Source: Anaerolineae bacterium | GTDB taxonomy: Bacteria > Chloroflexota > Anaerolineae > 4572-78 > J111 | Length of the DNA stretch: 64,000 nucleotides | Direction: 5' to 3' | Assembly (NCBI GenBank): GCA_023382535.1 | Contig: JAHDWA010000050.1 | Span: 1-64,000, forward strand | Part shown: piece by piece, positions 35,285 through 43,835 of the stretch | Position numbering within the stretch: position 1 is the first letter of the stretch | Layout of the letters: every line of letters begins with the position of its first letter | Position numbers and translations under genes: made by a program | The notes under the pieces: generated by a model | What the model was told of the DNA's origin: nothing | What the model saw: only the letters and a program-made list of their open reading frames with translations | The model's database searches: none

Positions 35285-36496
35285 TTATCGAAGCTGCTCA
35301 CGGTTAACTCGCTGGCCGGTGGCCGCAGCCAGGTAGGCCATATAAACGAGGCGAGTCACTTCTAACCCCAGATGTCCATCTGCTCTGGGCGGCCGCTTCT
35401 CGGCGACGGCGGCCACAAAGTCCTGGCACATCGCCAGGTGGCCGGAACTCCAATCCTCATTGGGCATCGGTGTGCTCCAACCCGCGCTGGTACTGACCTT
35501 TTCCATAATGTATTCGTCGCCAAACACCTCAGCCTGGGGGGCGTAGGCTTGCAGCAGGTTGTTCGGGCTTAAGTTACACTTCAACTGCCCATTGGATAGG
35601 AAAATCTCCAGGCGGCTCTCCATCCCGCCAAGCACCGCATCCGAAGCATAAACAATCGCCCGGCTGCCGTCGTCAAAGGTGATGATAACCGTGGCCCAGT
35701 TTTCCACATCCTGCCAGCCGGTGACCATCCACGGCCTGGCCTCCGTCATCACTGACGGAATGCGGCTGAGGTCTCCTACCTCGGCGCTGACAGCTACCGC
35801 TCGGATCGGCTGCCCTTGACGAGCCAGACCTTCCTGCTGCTTGAGATAAAGCATCGCCCCGATGGGGTGCGCTCCCAGGCGCAGCAAGGCTCCGCCGCCG
35901 GTGTAGCGCCAGATTTTGGAAAAGGGCGAATGTGAGCCGCTGTGGCACTCGCCGCCGCGCATCTCCACAATAGTCCCCTGTGAGGTGGTAATCAGCCCCT
36001 CGGCCCGGCTAATCGAGGGCGCGTAGACCCAGTTTTCACCGTACATCAGGTAGACCCCCGCCTTTTGAGCCGCCTGGACCATCGCCTGGGCATCTGCCGT
36101 AGCGATAGCCAGCATGTGATGGCGGTCCGTGGTGGCGATTTCCGCATCCGTAGCTGTGGCGGGTAAGTCTTGCCCCACATAAGCAGTGAGGGGTTTAGTG
36201 CAGACGATGTGTTTACCGGCAGCGGCAGCGGCCTCGGCCATGGGTCGGTGCAGATGATTGGGTACACATAGGTCCACCATGTCAACCTCTGGCAAGGCCA
36301 GCAGGTGGTGATAATTGGTAAAAGTTTTGGGTATGTTGTGACGTTGGGCATACTTGGCAACGTTAGCTTCAGTACGGGCCGCCACGGCCACGATCCGGGC
36401 GTTATAGCCGCTGACCTGCCGATAGCAGCGCGCCCGCGTTTCGGCCAGGAAACCGGCCCCGATGATCCCGATACCAACTTGTTTTTGTTCAGACAT
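35285..36496 (-). CDS. Gfo/Idh/MocA-family oxidoreductase (second)
   Basis: A 403-residue dehydrogenase, longer than usual for the family. It has GIGIIGAGFLAETRARCYRQ (cofactor site), VDLCVPNHLHRPMAEAAAAAGKHIVCTKPLTAY with the EKP motif changed to TKP, and GGALLRLGAHPIGAMLYLK as the His-containing substrate helix. A Gly-rich GGECHSG loop precedes the latter. It is convergent with the previous gene and 37 bases downstream of a further Gfo/Idh gene on the same strand. The substrate is not known. Confidence 0.88.
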   Translation of the reverse strand: MSEQKQVGIGIIGAGFLAETRARCYRQVSGYNARIVAVAARTEANVAKYAQRHNIPKTFTNYHHLLALPEVDMVDLCVPNHLHRPMAEAAAAAGKHIVCTKPLTAYVGQDLPATATDAEIATTDRHHMLAIATADAQAMVQAAQKAGVYLMYGENWVYAPSISRAEGLITTSQGTIVEMRGGECHSGSHSPFSKIWRYTGGGALLRLGAHPIGAMLYLKQQEGLARQGQPIRAVAVSAEVGDLSRIPSVMTEARPWMVTGWQDVENWATVIITFDDGSRAIVYASDAVLGGMESRLEIFLSNGQLKCNLSPNNLLQAYAPQAEVFGDEYIMEKVSTSAGWSTPMPNEDWSSGHLAMCQDFVAAVAEKRPPRADGHLGLEVTRLVYMAYLAAATGQRVNREQLR

Positions 36497-36533
36497 AGTC
36501 CCTCCCGTAAGGAGTAAGGGTTTCCCCTACTCC

Positions 36534-37559
36534 TTACTCCCTACTTCCTAATTTGTGAGCCTGTTGTTGGGCCTTTAAGGCTAACTCGGAGGCCAGGAAA
36601 CAATGGGCCTGCGGCATAGCAGTTTCGGTGCGGTTGATAATGTCGCTTAGCAGTTGCCGGCCATAGGGCAGGTCTAACCCATTGCAGTCCAGATAGGTTG
36701 TGCCGGCCTGGTCCACCAAAAAGAGGTGGTTTCCGCCGGGCCGCCCGGCCAGGTCACAATATTTGCGCAGTTCAATATATCCCTCTGTCCCTAGAATCGT
36801 CAAACGGCCATCGCCCCAGGTGCTCAGCCCGTCTGGAGTATACCAATCCACGCGAATGTAACCGGTACCCCCATTGCCCCGGATGATCAAGTCTCCAAAA
36901 TCCTCCAATTCTGGATATTGAGGATGGTTGTAGTTAGCCACTTGGGCCGCCACCACCTGGGCCTCCGTTGAGCCAGTGAAGTAGAGAAATTGGTCAATCT
37001 GGTGGGAGGCAATATCGGTGAGAATGCCGCCATACTGCGCCCGCTGGAAAAACCAGCCAGGGCGGCTGGGCAGATTGAGGCGATGTGGTCCCAGGCCGAC
37101 CGTCTGAACGACCCGGCCAATTGCCCCGGCCTGGACCAGTTCTCCGGCTTTGATCGTGGCCCGGTTTTCAAAGCGCTCGCCAAAGTAAATGGAGTAGATG
37201 CGACCGGTTTCGGCCTGCACGCGGCGAGCCTCGGCCAGTTGATCGAGGCTGGTAAAGCCGGGCTTGTCGCTCATAAAATCTTTGCCATGCCGCATAGCGG
37301 CAATACCGAGCGGAGCCCGCTCATTGGGAATAGCTGCGCTGACAATGAGGTGCAGGCTGTCATCTTCCAGGATCTCCTCGGCGCTGCGAGCCTGGCGGGC
37401 CTGGGAGTAGCGGGGTGCAAATTGGGCGATGAGGTCGGGTTCTGCGGCGTAAAATGAAATAAATTCCGCCCCGGCCTGGAGCAGAAGATCGGTTTGCCCG
37501 TAGATATGGCCGTGATTGAGGCCGATAACGGCGAAACGAACAGCAGGTTGGGTTAGCAT
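36534..37559 (-). CDS. Gfo/Idh/MocA-family oxidoreductase (third)
   Basis: A 341-residue dehydrogenase from the ATG at 37559, which has GGAGGAAG just upstream. Its cofactor loop departs from the norm (RFAVIGLNHGHIYGQTDLLL). The region of the EKP motif reads DFMSDKPGFTSLDQL, and YGGILTDIASHQIDQFLYFTG is the substrate helix with its His. The group with GLNHGHIYG is common in sugar-scavenging clusters and is thought to act on modified sugars. It probably shares a transcript with the second oxidoreductase. Confidence 0.87.
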   Translation of the reverse strand: MLTQPAVRFAVIGLNHGHIYGQTDLLLQAGAEFISFYAAEPDLIAQFAPRYSQARQARSAEEILEDDSLHLIVSAAIPNERAPLGIAAMRHGKDFMSDKPGFTSLDQLAEARRVQAETGRIYSIYFGERFENRATIKAGELVQAGAIGRVVQTVGLGPHRLNLPSRPGWFFQRAQYGGILTDIASHQIDQFLYFTGSTEAQVVAAQVANYNHPQYPELEDFGDLIIRGNGGTGYIRVDWYTPDGLSTWGDGRLTILGTEGYIELRKYCDLAGRPGGNHLFLVDQAGTTYLDCNGLDLPYGRQLLSDIINRTETAMPQAHCFLASELALKAQQQAHKLGSRE

Positions 37560-37666
37560 TCTTCCTCCAGCCACTTGACCCATAGAGTTCCAGAGTTACA
37601 TTACGTTGATCCGGACGGGCGCTCGGTGGGATGATAGCAGCTCGGCGCTTCATCAGTTTTGAGATC

Positions 37667-37694
37667 ATTATACTTGATCCGGCCAGTCCGCAAA
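37667..37694 (-). promoter_or_regulatory. Putative promoter of the leftward oxidoreductase pair
   Basis: A perfect TATAAT on the minus strand (37667-37672) has TTTGCG about 16 bases upstream. It would give a leader of about 100 bases to the ATG at 37559. The -35 match is weak. Confidence 0.35.
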
Positions 37695-37793
37695 GTCTAA
37701 ATCAGTACTCATACGTTTATAGTGATGCCGAAACGGGTGAGCCGCTGACTACCGAAAAGATTCGTGATGGTTATTCCCTCTAATTCACAAAAT

Positions 37794-38945
37794 TTAGGTG
37801 TGAACACTGTTACCCGACCGTGAACGGGTAGCTTGCACCAGGGCAGTGACCAGCGGCGGCGTTAGACGCCCCAGACCAATCAGGGCATCTGCCAGCAGCG
37901 GCAAATTGAGCACAGCTTGCAGATAACGGCCTACCCGTACCGGCCGATCGAATTCAGCATGCCAGCCAGCTTGGTAACGGGCCTGCCAATCGGCCAGGGA
38001 TAGCTGCCCTTGCAGAAACTTGTGAGCCAGTGGGGCGCAAAGTTCCGCCGAATGGAGGGCTATAGCCATACCGTCGCCGCACAAGGGCGGGATCATCACC
38101 GCCGTATCCCCCAGACAGGCTACGCCGTCCCAGGGGGTTCCTGGCCGGTTCGGGTTAACCGCGGCTACCGCAGTTTCAGTTTCAGGTAAAACCTGTCCCC
38201 CGGCCAGTCTCCGACCCAGCGCCGGGTTCCAACAAGCAGCGGCATGGCGGATCGCGGCCATGCTCTGCCCGGCCCGGACAAAAGCCGCCTGAGTAGCCAG
38301 CAGGCAAAAGTTCACCCGCTCTCCCTCGATGCGGTTGACTCCGGCATAACCGCCGGGAAAGAAGAAAAGTTCTACTTGAGCCGGCATGGTAACGCCTTCG
38401 TAGTGGCATTTGACTCCGACGTAACCCTGGCCCGGTTTTAGATTTTGCGTGTGTCGAGGCGGCAGGCCCGGCAAGCTATGGCGGCCACAGGCGGCCACGA
38501 CGGCTCGCGCCCGAATGGTTTCCGATCCGTTGCGCGAACGCAGGGCTACCTCAAAGCTCTTGCCAATCTGCCGGATAGCCGTGGCGGTGACATTAGCGCG
38601 CAGGTTTACGCCGCGTTGCTGCGCGGCAGCCGCCAGGCCCGCATCAAGGGCAAACCGGCTGAGGCCCCAGGCACAGCCGGGCAGAGTAGTCTGCACAGCC
38701 ACTCCCGCCGGGGAGACCAGCCTGGCCCGGGCAATATACGCCGGCTGTAACGCGGCAACAGTGGGGTAAAGTCCCATCGCCCCCAAGCTGGCCTGCGACT
38801 CGGGCGAGAGAAATTCGCCGCAGACTTTATGGTGCGGAAAATTCCGGCGCTCGATCAACACAACATCCCAACCAAGTTCTCCCAGCACTGCGGCCAGGCT
38901 ACTGCCGGCGGGGCCTGCACCCAGGATGATTATATCGCGGCTCAT
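37794..38945 (-). CDS. FAD-dependent oxidoreductase (geranylgeranyl-reductase/hydroxylase type)
   Basis: A 383-residue flavoprotein. The N-terminal Rossmann motif is IIILGAGPAGSSLAAVLGELGWDVVLIERR; then HKVCGEFLSP, VVAACGRHS, and VACLGDTAVMIPPLCGDGMAIAL, the GD motif that binds FAD. The group includes geranylgeranyl reductases and aromatic-ring monooxygenases. Its ATG overlaps the methyltransferase stop by four bases, in a PKS-methyltransferase-oxidoreductase set, so it probably hydroxylates or oxidises the polyketide lipid. Which reaction it performs cannot be decided from sequence. Confidence 0.87.
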   Translation of the reverse strand: MSRDIIILGAGPAGSSLAAVLGELGWDVVLIERRNFPHHKVCGEFLSPESQASLGAMGLYPTVAALQPAYIARARLVSPAGVAVQTTLPGCAWGLSRFALDAGLAAAAQQRGVNLRANVTATAIRQIGKSFEVALRSRNGSETIRARAVVAACGRHSLPGLPPRHTQNLKPGQGYVGVKCHYEGVTMPAQVELFFFPGGYAGVNRIEGERVNFCLLATQAAFVRAGQSMAAIRHAAACWNPALGRRLAGGQVLPETETAVAAVNPNRPGTPWDGVACLGDTAVMIPPLCGDGMAIALHSAELCAPLAHKFLQGQLSLADWQARYQAGWHAEFDRPVRVGRYLQAVLNLPLLADALIGLGRLTPPLVTALVQATRSRSGNSVHT

Positions 38946-39709
38946 TTCTTTAGCTGCTCCATCAGGCCAGGGCGATGGGCGGACCGGCTTGCGACTGCGG
39001 CTGTAGAGATGATGACCAGGTAACGAAAGAAGGGGCGCCAGGCGTAGGTCAGATTGGTGAGCTTGGGTAGTTCCTGAAGTTGCCGGAAATCGGCTGAGCG
39101 AAAGCCCCGGCGGACAGACAGCGGCGCATCATGCCGGATCAGGCGATTTCGCGATAAGAGGCGTGTGGCGGCCAGAATACCGGCCCAGGCCAGCCAGTGG
39201 CGATGCAGATCGTTGATGACCACCCCCAGGCGGGCCGCGTGCAACATGGCTTGCAACACGTCCGGCACCTGCGCCGCCGGGAAATGATGCAGAAAGAGTG
39301 AGGCCGTGACAATATCGGCCTGCTGCGCAGCAAGTTGAAAAATATCGCCCTGCTGCACCTGAACACGCGGTTCGTCACGATAATAGGCGGTAGCCACCGT
39401 GCAGGTATCGGGGTGAATATCTACCAGGGTCAGGTTCAGGCGGATGTGGCGGCGGGTGGCCCAACTCAGCAGCCGCCGGTTTATATCACCCGAACCGGCC
39501 CCAACGTCAAGGATGGAAAGTTGAACGGGCCGGCCGGCCAGCCGCCACAAGCGGTTTACCCCTTCCAGAGTAGGCCAGGCTGCGCCCAACAGCCGATTAA
39601 TCCAGCGCAGTTGGGCCAGAGTTTCGGCGAGTTCAGCGCCGCCAATGGAAAGATCATCCATCAACTCCTGGCTTTCCGAGCGGTGGGTCAGATCAGGCCA
39701 GGCCCACAT
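38942..39709 (-). CDS. SAM-dependent methyltransferase of the type III PKS cluster
   Basis: A class I methyltransferase of 255 residues if started at 39709 (MWAWPDLTHRSESQELMDD); the frame is open further, but that part lies inside the PKS gene. The SAM site is LSILDVGAGSGDINRRLL, with a later acidic NLTLVDIHPDT, QGDIFQL and TASLFLHHFP. The start overlaps the PKS end by 17 bases. With the neighbouring type III PKS it probably O- or C-methylates a resorcinol, pyrone or quinol ring. The chosen start is supported by homology, while its ribosome site is weak. Confidence 0.83.
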   Translation of the reverse strand: MWAWPDLTHRSESQELMDDLSIGGAELAETLAQLRWINRLLGAAWPTLEGVNRLWRLAGRPVQLSILDVGAGSGDINRRLLSWATRRHIRLNLTLVDIHPDTCTVATAYYRDEPRVQVQQGDIFQLAAQQADIVTASLFLHHFPAAQVPDVLQAMLHAARLGVVINDLHRHWLAWAGILAATRLLSRNRLIRHDAPLSVRRGFRSADFRQLQELPKLTNLTYAWRPFFRYLVIISTAAVASRSAHRPGLMEQLKK

Positions 39710-40904
39710 GCTGCAACGTTTCCGTTTGGCTCGCCAGCGTCCCATTTTTGTTCCCTGACTCCCGCAGCGGCAGATAAGCCAGCCGGGCCATTTCGATGAC
39801 CAGGCCTGGCCCAAAGGCCATCGCCACGCCTTCAACCCTTTCGCCGCCGACCCCCTTCTGACGAAGGCGCTGTTGAAGTTCGGCCAGGACAAACAAGATG
39901 GTGGCTGAGGACAGGTTGCCAAAATGGCCCAACACCGACCAGGTAGCGGCCACCTGCTCCGGCGTCAGTTGGAAAACAGCGATCAGCCGTTCCACAATGC
40001 CCCGACCACCGGGATGAATGGCCCAAAAGTGAGGGCGAGTATGACCGTTCAGGAGACTGGCCAAAGCAGCGGGGGCGGCCTCGGCTAAGTGCTCAGGGAT
40101 TTGGGGAGAGAGCCGCAGTATAAAGCCATGATCGCCAATTTGCCAGACCATTTCAGAGCGGGTTTCCGGTTTTACCGCTGTGTAAAAGCCGCCAATTTTA
40201 AACACATCCCGCTGATTATCCCCCACGGCCCCTACCAGGCAGGCAGAAGCACCATCGGCAAAGAGGGTGGAAGCGATCAAAATTTCGCGCTTGGCGCCCG
40301 GCTGCATGTGGATCGAGCTTAGCTCAACACAAATAACCAGAACCAGGGCCGAAGGCTGGGCTTTGACAATTTGAGTGGCCATCCGTAACCCGTTGAATGC
40401 GGCGGCGCAGCCCATAAAACCGATCAGAGTTCGCTCCACCGTCGGGGCCAGATGAAGCTGCTGAGCGATGGCCTGATCCAATCCCGGCGCAAAAAAGCCG
40501 GTACAACTGACCACAATCAGGTGGGTGACGGCTTTGGATATGTCGGCCAACTCGCTGTGGCTGGTCTCAGCATAGGCTGCGAGCGCCCGCTGGCCGGCTT
40601 TTGTACCCAAAACGACCGATTCGCGTTCGTAAATGAGCATTCGCTCGGCCGTGGTCATGGCTTTAGCCGGAGGCAGGCCGGGGGCTATGCGGGAGAGATG
40701 GGGCGGCTGAAGAAAATCAGGAATACAGGCATAACGAGTTTTAACCCCGGAGTTACGGTAAATGCTCGTCAGCCAACGGCTCAGGACCGGGTCGGCTTCG
40801 AGCGAGTCGGCCATCCATTGGCCCAACGCTTCCTGTTCAACCTGATAGCGGGGGACTGCTGTACCCAGCGCGAGCATGGCAATTCGGTCTTCGTTTTGGC
40901 CCAT
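39693..40904 (-). CDS. Type III polyketide synthase (chalcone/stilbene-synthase family)
   Basis: A 403-residue enzyme from the ATG at 40904 with AAGGAGAA upstream. The catalytic triad is complete: Cys about 134 in VVSCTGFFAPGLD, His about 297 in WAIHPGG, and Asn about 330 in GHFGNLSSAT. The length is normal for bacterial members. These enzymes extend an acyl-CoA starter with malonyl-CoA and cyclise the product to alkylresorcinols or alkylpyrones. It leads a coupled three-gene set with a methyltransferase and a flavoprotein, an order reminiscent of the Streptomyces srsABC phenolic-lipid genes. The product is probably a membrane-associated lipid. Confidence 0.93.
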   Translation of the reverse strand: MGQNEDRIAMLALGTAVPRYQVEQEALGQWMADSLEADPVLSRWLTSIYRNSGVKTRYACIPDFLQPPHLSRIAPGLPPAKAMTTAERMLIYERESVVLGTKAGQRALAAYAETSHSELADISKAVTHLIVVSCTGFFAPGLDQAIAQQLHLAPTVERTLIGFMGCAAAFNGLRMATQIVKAQPSALVLVICVELSSIHMQPGAKREILIASTLFADGASACLVGAVGDNQRDVFKIGGFYTAVKPETRSEMVWQIGDHGFILRLSPQIPEHLAEAAPAALASLLNGHTRPHFWAIHPGGRGIVERLIAVFQLTPEQVAATWSVLGHFGNLSSATILFVLAELQQRLRQKGVGGERVEGVAMAFGPGLVIEMARLAYLPLRESGNKNGTLASQTETLQHVGLA

Positions 40905-40954
40905 CAAGAGTTCTCCTTCGCTATTAAAAAGTACATAAACAGTATTTTTGGTAA

Positions 40955-41155
40955 GTGCTACCCTGGACGCTGCCACTGGAACAGCAGCGCCCCGAATTGT
41001 GCTTCGTTGGTCTGGATTTTGCTCAGGCTATGTTGAAGGCGGGGGCGCGTAACCGGTGTAAGGCCGGCTGGTCGCCCGAACGGCTGTGTTTGGGGCGCGG
41101 CGGTGCGCTGCACCTGCCCTTACAAGCAGGTCGGCTGGATGCTGTTACCGGCGCA
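40955..41155 (+). pseudogene. Fragment of a UbiE-like SAM methyltransferase
   Basis: A short stretch encodes LCFVGLDFAQAMLKAGARNR, then GGALHLPLQAGRLDAVTGA. This is the second and third motif of a class I methyltransferase (GLDFSxxML...GDALxLPFxDxxFDAV). The first glycine motif and the rest are missing, and the reading frame then becomes unrelated. It lies just upstream of the PKS gene, divergent from it. Confidence 0.5.
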
Positions 41156-41684
41156 TTGGACCGCAACTTTGACAGCACCCATGAACTCAGCAACTTCCGG
41201 TGCATTATGGGGATCAATGCGCTCACTATAGGTTTTGTTGATTGCACTGAATCGGGATCTGGTGAGGATTCGGTCGAGGGGTGATCCTACAAACAATACT
41301 CTAAATCATATCTCAGGCCAAATTTTTTGCAAATCGGCCAATCAACCTTTGACTTCATGAGTCGCCTGGATCACGCTAATTTTTCCGCACACTTCAGTCT
41401 ATCAGCATATTTATTGGCGCACCTACTTGGAGGGGCAGACAACAAAAATGATCGTCGTGGCCGTGACAGCAGCGAGTGTACGCAGGGCGGTGACGATGGC
41501 CGCCGCGATACTGTGTTGCGAGAGGAAGGTCAGCATTTCGGGCACGCCGGGCATGAACACGGTTTTAAGATAATTCCAGTTTTCATACAGGACATCTTTG
41601 TCGGCGGCCAGGATATTGTAGGTCATCACCCGAAATGACGTGGGATTACCAGGAATTGTGTTCAGGTGAACGGCTTCGCGGGTA
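41156..41684. other. Gene-poor stretch with unassigned fragments
   Basis: No intact gene is visible. A leftward open stretch at about 41130-41300 encodes SERIDPHNAPEVAEFMGA, which reads like true coding sequence but could not be assigned. A second leftward frame at 41423-41698 has RVMTYNIL, the start of endonuclease/exonuclease/phosphatase proteins, then unrelated residues (PGVPEMLTFLSQ). Both are probably remnants. Confidence 0.35.
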
Positions 41685-42350
41685 TCATTTGGCCCCAAAC
41701 GGCAAGGGGTTCCTCAGGAAGGTCAGTGTTCGTTCCCAGGCCAGGGTGGCCGCCTCCCGATCGTAGGCATCGCTGCGATCCGGTTCAAAGAACCAGTGTC
41801 CCGTGCCCGGGTAGCGATAGAACGTCACCGAGCGGCCAGCTCGCCTGAGAGATTCCTCTAATTCGTCAACGTTGGACGGCGGCTCATACGGATCGTTCTC
41901 GGCAAAGTGACCGAGATAGACCGCTCTTGAGGTACTGAAATGGCTGCCCCCCGTCCCGTAAAAGAGAACAACCGAACGGATGTGTTCGGGGTCGGCGGCG
42001 GCCAGATCCAGCGCGTAATAGGCCCCCAGCGAGAAACCAATCACGGCGAGGCCACCGTCCGCCTGCCCCGTCCGTTCTTGGAGAAACCTTGTTGCCTCGG
42101 CGATCTCGGCCTTGGCCTGGAGGTGGTTGGCGTCGAGCGCCTGGCCGAGGGCTTCCGCACCGGCAATGGTAGCTGCGACCTGACCGTGATAGAGGTCCGG
42201 GGCAAAGGCCACGAATCCCTGTTCGGCCAACTGTGTGCAGAAAGCCTTGATGGTCTCGTTCAAGCCCCACCAGGCGTGCAGGACCAATACACCCGGCCCC
42301 TGGTCCGTGGATGGAACGGCGAGAAAGCCCTCAGGTTTAGAATAGTTCAT
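41685..42350 (-). CDS. Dienelactone-hydrolase-family protein with serine nucleophile
   Basis: A 221-residue alpha/beta-hydrolase. It has GVLVLHAWWGLNETIKAFCTQLAEQGFVAFAPDLY at the N-terminus, as in dienelactone hydrolases. The nucleophile elbow is GFSLGA (Ser about 107) where classical enzymes have Cys. The Asp is in ENDPYEP (about 153) and the His in GTGHWF (about 185). The triad is therefore complete with a serine. It may hydrolyse lactones or esters; a true dienelactone substrate is unlikely. The gene stands alone between remnant-rich flanks. Confidence 0.88.
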   Translation of the reverse strand: MNYSKPEGFLAVPSTDQGPGVLVLHAWWGLNETIKAFCTQLAEQGFVAFAPDLYHGQVAATIAGAEALGQALDANHLQAKAEIAEATRFLQERTGQADGGLAVIGFSLGAYYALDLAAADPEHIRSVVLFYGTGGSHFSTSRAVYLGHFAENDPYEPPSNVDELEESLRRAGRSVTFYRYPGTGHWFFEPDRSDAYDREAATLAWERTLTFLRNPLPFGAK

Positions 42351-42376
42351 ATGGACTCCTTATTGTTCTAAATTCG

Positions 42377-42514
42377 TCAAAATATGTCCAGCCCTGCAAA
42401 TCCGGTTGGCACGTCACGCAGGGTGCCGCCCAACACCTTAAGCTTCACCCACCTGAGGACCAGCAAAATAAGCAACACACCGCTAGCTGTCCCCAGCCGT
42501 TCTACCCCATCCAT
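42377..42514 (-). CDS. Possible small membrane peptide, 45 residues
   Basis: A short frame starting MDGVERLGTASGVLLILLVL and ending FAGLDIF holds one hydrophobic segment followed by basic residues. It lies between the DinB and hydrolase genes on their strand. The ribosome site is weak, and it may instead be a remnant of a larger gene. Confidence 0.2.
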   Translation of the reverse strand: MDGVERLGTASGVLLILLVLRWVKLKVLGGTLRDVPTGFAGLDIF

Positions 42515-42544
42515 TTCTTGTTCGGTCAGCTTGGGAGATCTTCA

Positions 42545-43063
42545 CTAAGCCTGGGAGACCCATCCTGCGGATTTTCCCGCCTGCTGTCCCAGGAACAGGC
42601 GCAGTTGCGCCCCGTGCTCCTGCACATGCCGCAGATTATACAGTTGAAGCTCCGCAAAGGGCAGCTCTCCCCAGGGAAACCGGCACAAGCGATCAGCCTG
42701 TTCGGTGGACAAGACGCCAATGGTCTCCTGGCACTTTTGGCGGCAGTATGCCAGGTAGTCGAGCAGTTCTTCACGGGTATAGGTTCGCGGCAGGACCTCG
42801 CCTGGCTCCATCTCAACCAGGTCAAAGGGCGCAGGTGGGGCAAAGCCCTCTTCCGCCCCGGTTAAGTAGAGGTCCAGCCAGAAGAGCGTATGGTAGCCCA
42901 GATACCAGAACGCCGAGAAACCCGCTGCCACCCATTGGTCTGGCTGGTCTGCCCACAAGCTCTTTTCCCACAGGTCATCCGGACAGTCGCGCAAGGCGTC
43001 GCCTAACATATCAATGGCTGCTCCAAACTGACGCCATAACATTGCATTATCAATGATAGTCAT
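42545..43063 (-). CDS. DinB-family protein
   Basis: A 172-residue four-helix-bundle protein. The metal-binding histidines are visible in AFWYLGYHTLFWLDLYLTG and in YNLRHVQEHGAQLRLFLG, spaced as in DinB/YfiT-like proteins. Some members are thiol-dependent transferases; most have no known activity. A strong AAGGAGGAGG precedes the ATG. No functional link to its neighbours is evident. Confidence 0.88.
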   Translation of the reverse strand: MTIIDNAMLWRQFGAAIDMLGDALRDCPDDLWEKSLWADQPDQWVAAGFSAFWYLGYHTLFWLDLYLTGAEEGFAPPAPFDLVEMEPGEVLPRTYTREELLDYLAYCRQKCQETIGVLSTEQADRLCRFPWGELPFAELQLYNLRHVQEHGAQLRLFLGQQAGKSAGWVSQA

Positions 43064-43099
43064 CGCCTTTTTCCTCCTCCTTTTTCAGCTTCGTTTCGT

Positions 43100-43380
43100 T
43101 CATCCGACCGGGTAGTTACCAAAGAAAATATAGCATGGATCGTTTGCCGCCCAACGACCCCCGACGTAAGCTGCTGGCAGGTCAGCCAAGTGCGCCGACA
43201 AATCGCGGCGGCAGGCAGTCAGCTTGACGCCATAGACTTCATAATCGGCAAAGTGGCGACCGATATGCAGCGCGGTGGGCAGGTTCCAGCGACCACTGGC
43301 ATCTATCATTAACTTGGTCCAGGGGCCAATAAGCCTTCGATCTTTTTCGAGGCGCTGCCGCAAGGCATACACAGCAGTGG
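43100..43380 (-). pseudogene. Fragment of a mandelate-racemase/enolase-superfamily enzyme
   Basis: A leftward frame encodes ALRQRLEKDRRLIGPW, TKLMIDASGRWNLPTALHIG and RHFADYEVYGVKLTACRRDL. It matches the barrel segment of enolase-superfamily acid-sugar dehydratases that reads roughly LMVDANGRWDLPTAIRIG...YWFEEP, including the Asp ligand. The catalytic Lys strand, the EEP glutamates and the C-terminal half are missing. It is a decayed piece of a sugar-acid dehydratase or racemase gene. Confidence 0.5.
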
Positions 43381-43404
43381 GTGGATGCCTCACCCCCATT
43401 TCGA

Positions 43405-43602
43405 TTATACACATTCACAAGGTTGCCGACGCCGAAGCAGATTCAAGATGCGTTTGATACGATTGTCCCGCTTGTGCGCCAGCAGACGAACCTGTTTTTC
43501 ATCCGCAAAGTCATCTCTATACGTGCTGTGGGGGCGGTATTGCCCCTCCGCTTCGCGTTCAACTCTCACCACCAACTGGATTAACTGGACAGTTGGACCC
43601 AT
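43405..43602 (-). CDS. Small basic protein, unknown function
   Basis: A 65-residue frame starting MGPTVQLIQLVVRVEREAEG with a strong AGGAGG six bases upstream. It is rich in Arg, Lys, Asp and Glu (YRDDFADEKQVRLLAHKRDN), with no membrane segment. I do not recognise it. The good ribosome site argues for a real start, but the frame runs into the enolase-like remnant, so it could be the preserved front of a broken gene. Confidence 0.35.
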   Translation of the reverse strand: MGPTVQLIQLVVRVEREAEGQYRPHSTYRDDFADEKQVRLLAHKRDNRIKRILNLLRRRQPCECV

Positions 43603-43701
43603 TGTGAGCCTCCTATTCCTGTTCTCATGAGTAGACTACTCTGCCAGTATATCCGCTCAAATTTGCCCTGTAATCGGTCAAAGAGATGGTTACGGGTACA
43701 A

Positions 43702-43731
43702 AAAAAGGACTACCCTAAGGCAGTCCTTTTT
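43702..43731. terminator. Bidirectional intrinsic terminator after the GH3 gene
   Basis: AAAAAGGACT (43702-43711) pairs with AGTCCTTTTT (43722-43731) around a 10-base loop. It has a T run on either strand and lies about 105 bases beyond the GH3 stop, so it should end the long leftward ABC/GH3 operon. The remaining bases of the 43603-43835 gap show nothing else. Confidence 0.8.
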
Positions 43732-43835
43732 ACAACATTTGATGTAGCTCATACCTGAGTTAGTCAACTACAGGCTGCGGGGATATTTTAAGCAAAAGGA
43801 TCAGCTTCGCCGCGCGCCTCTGCGGCCCACCCAGC

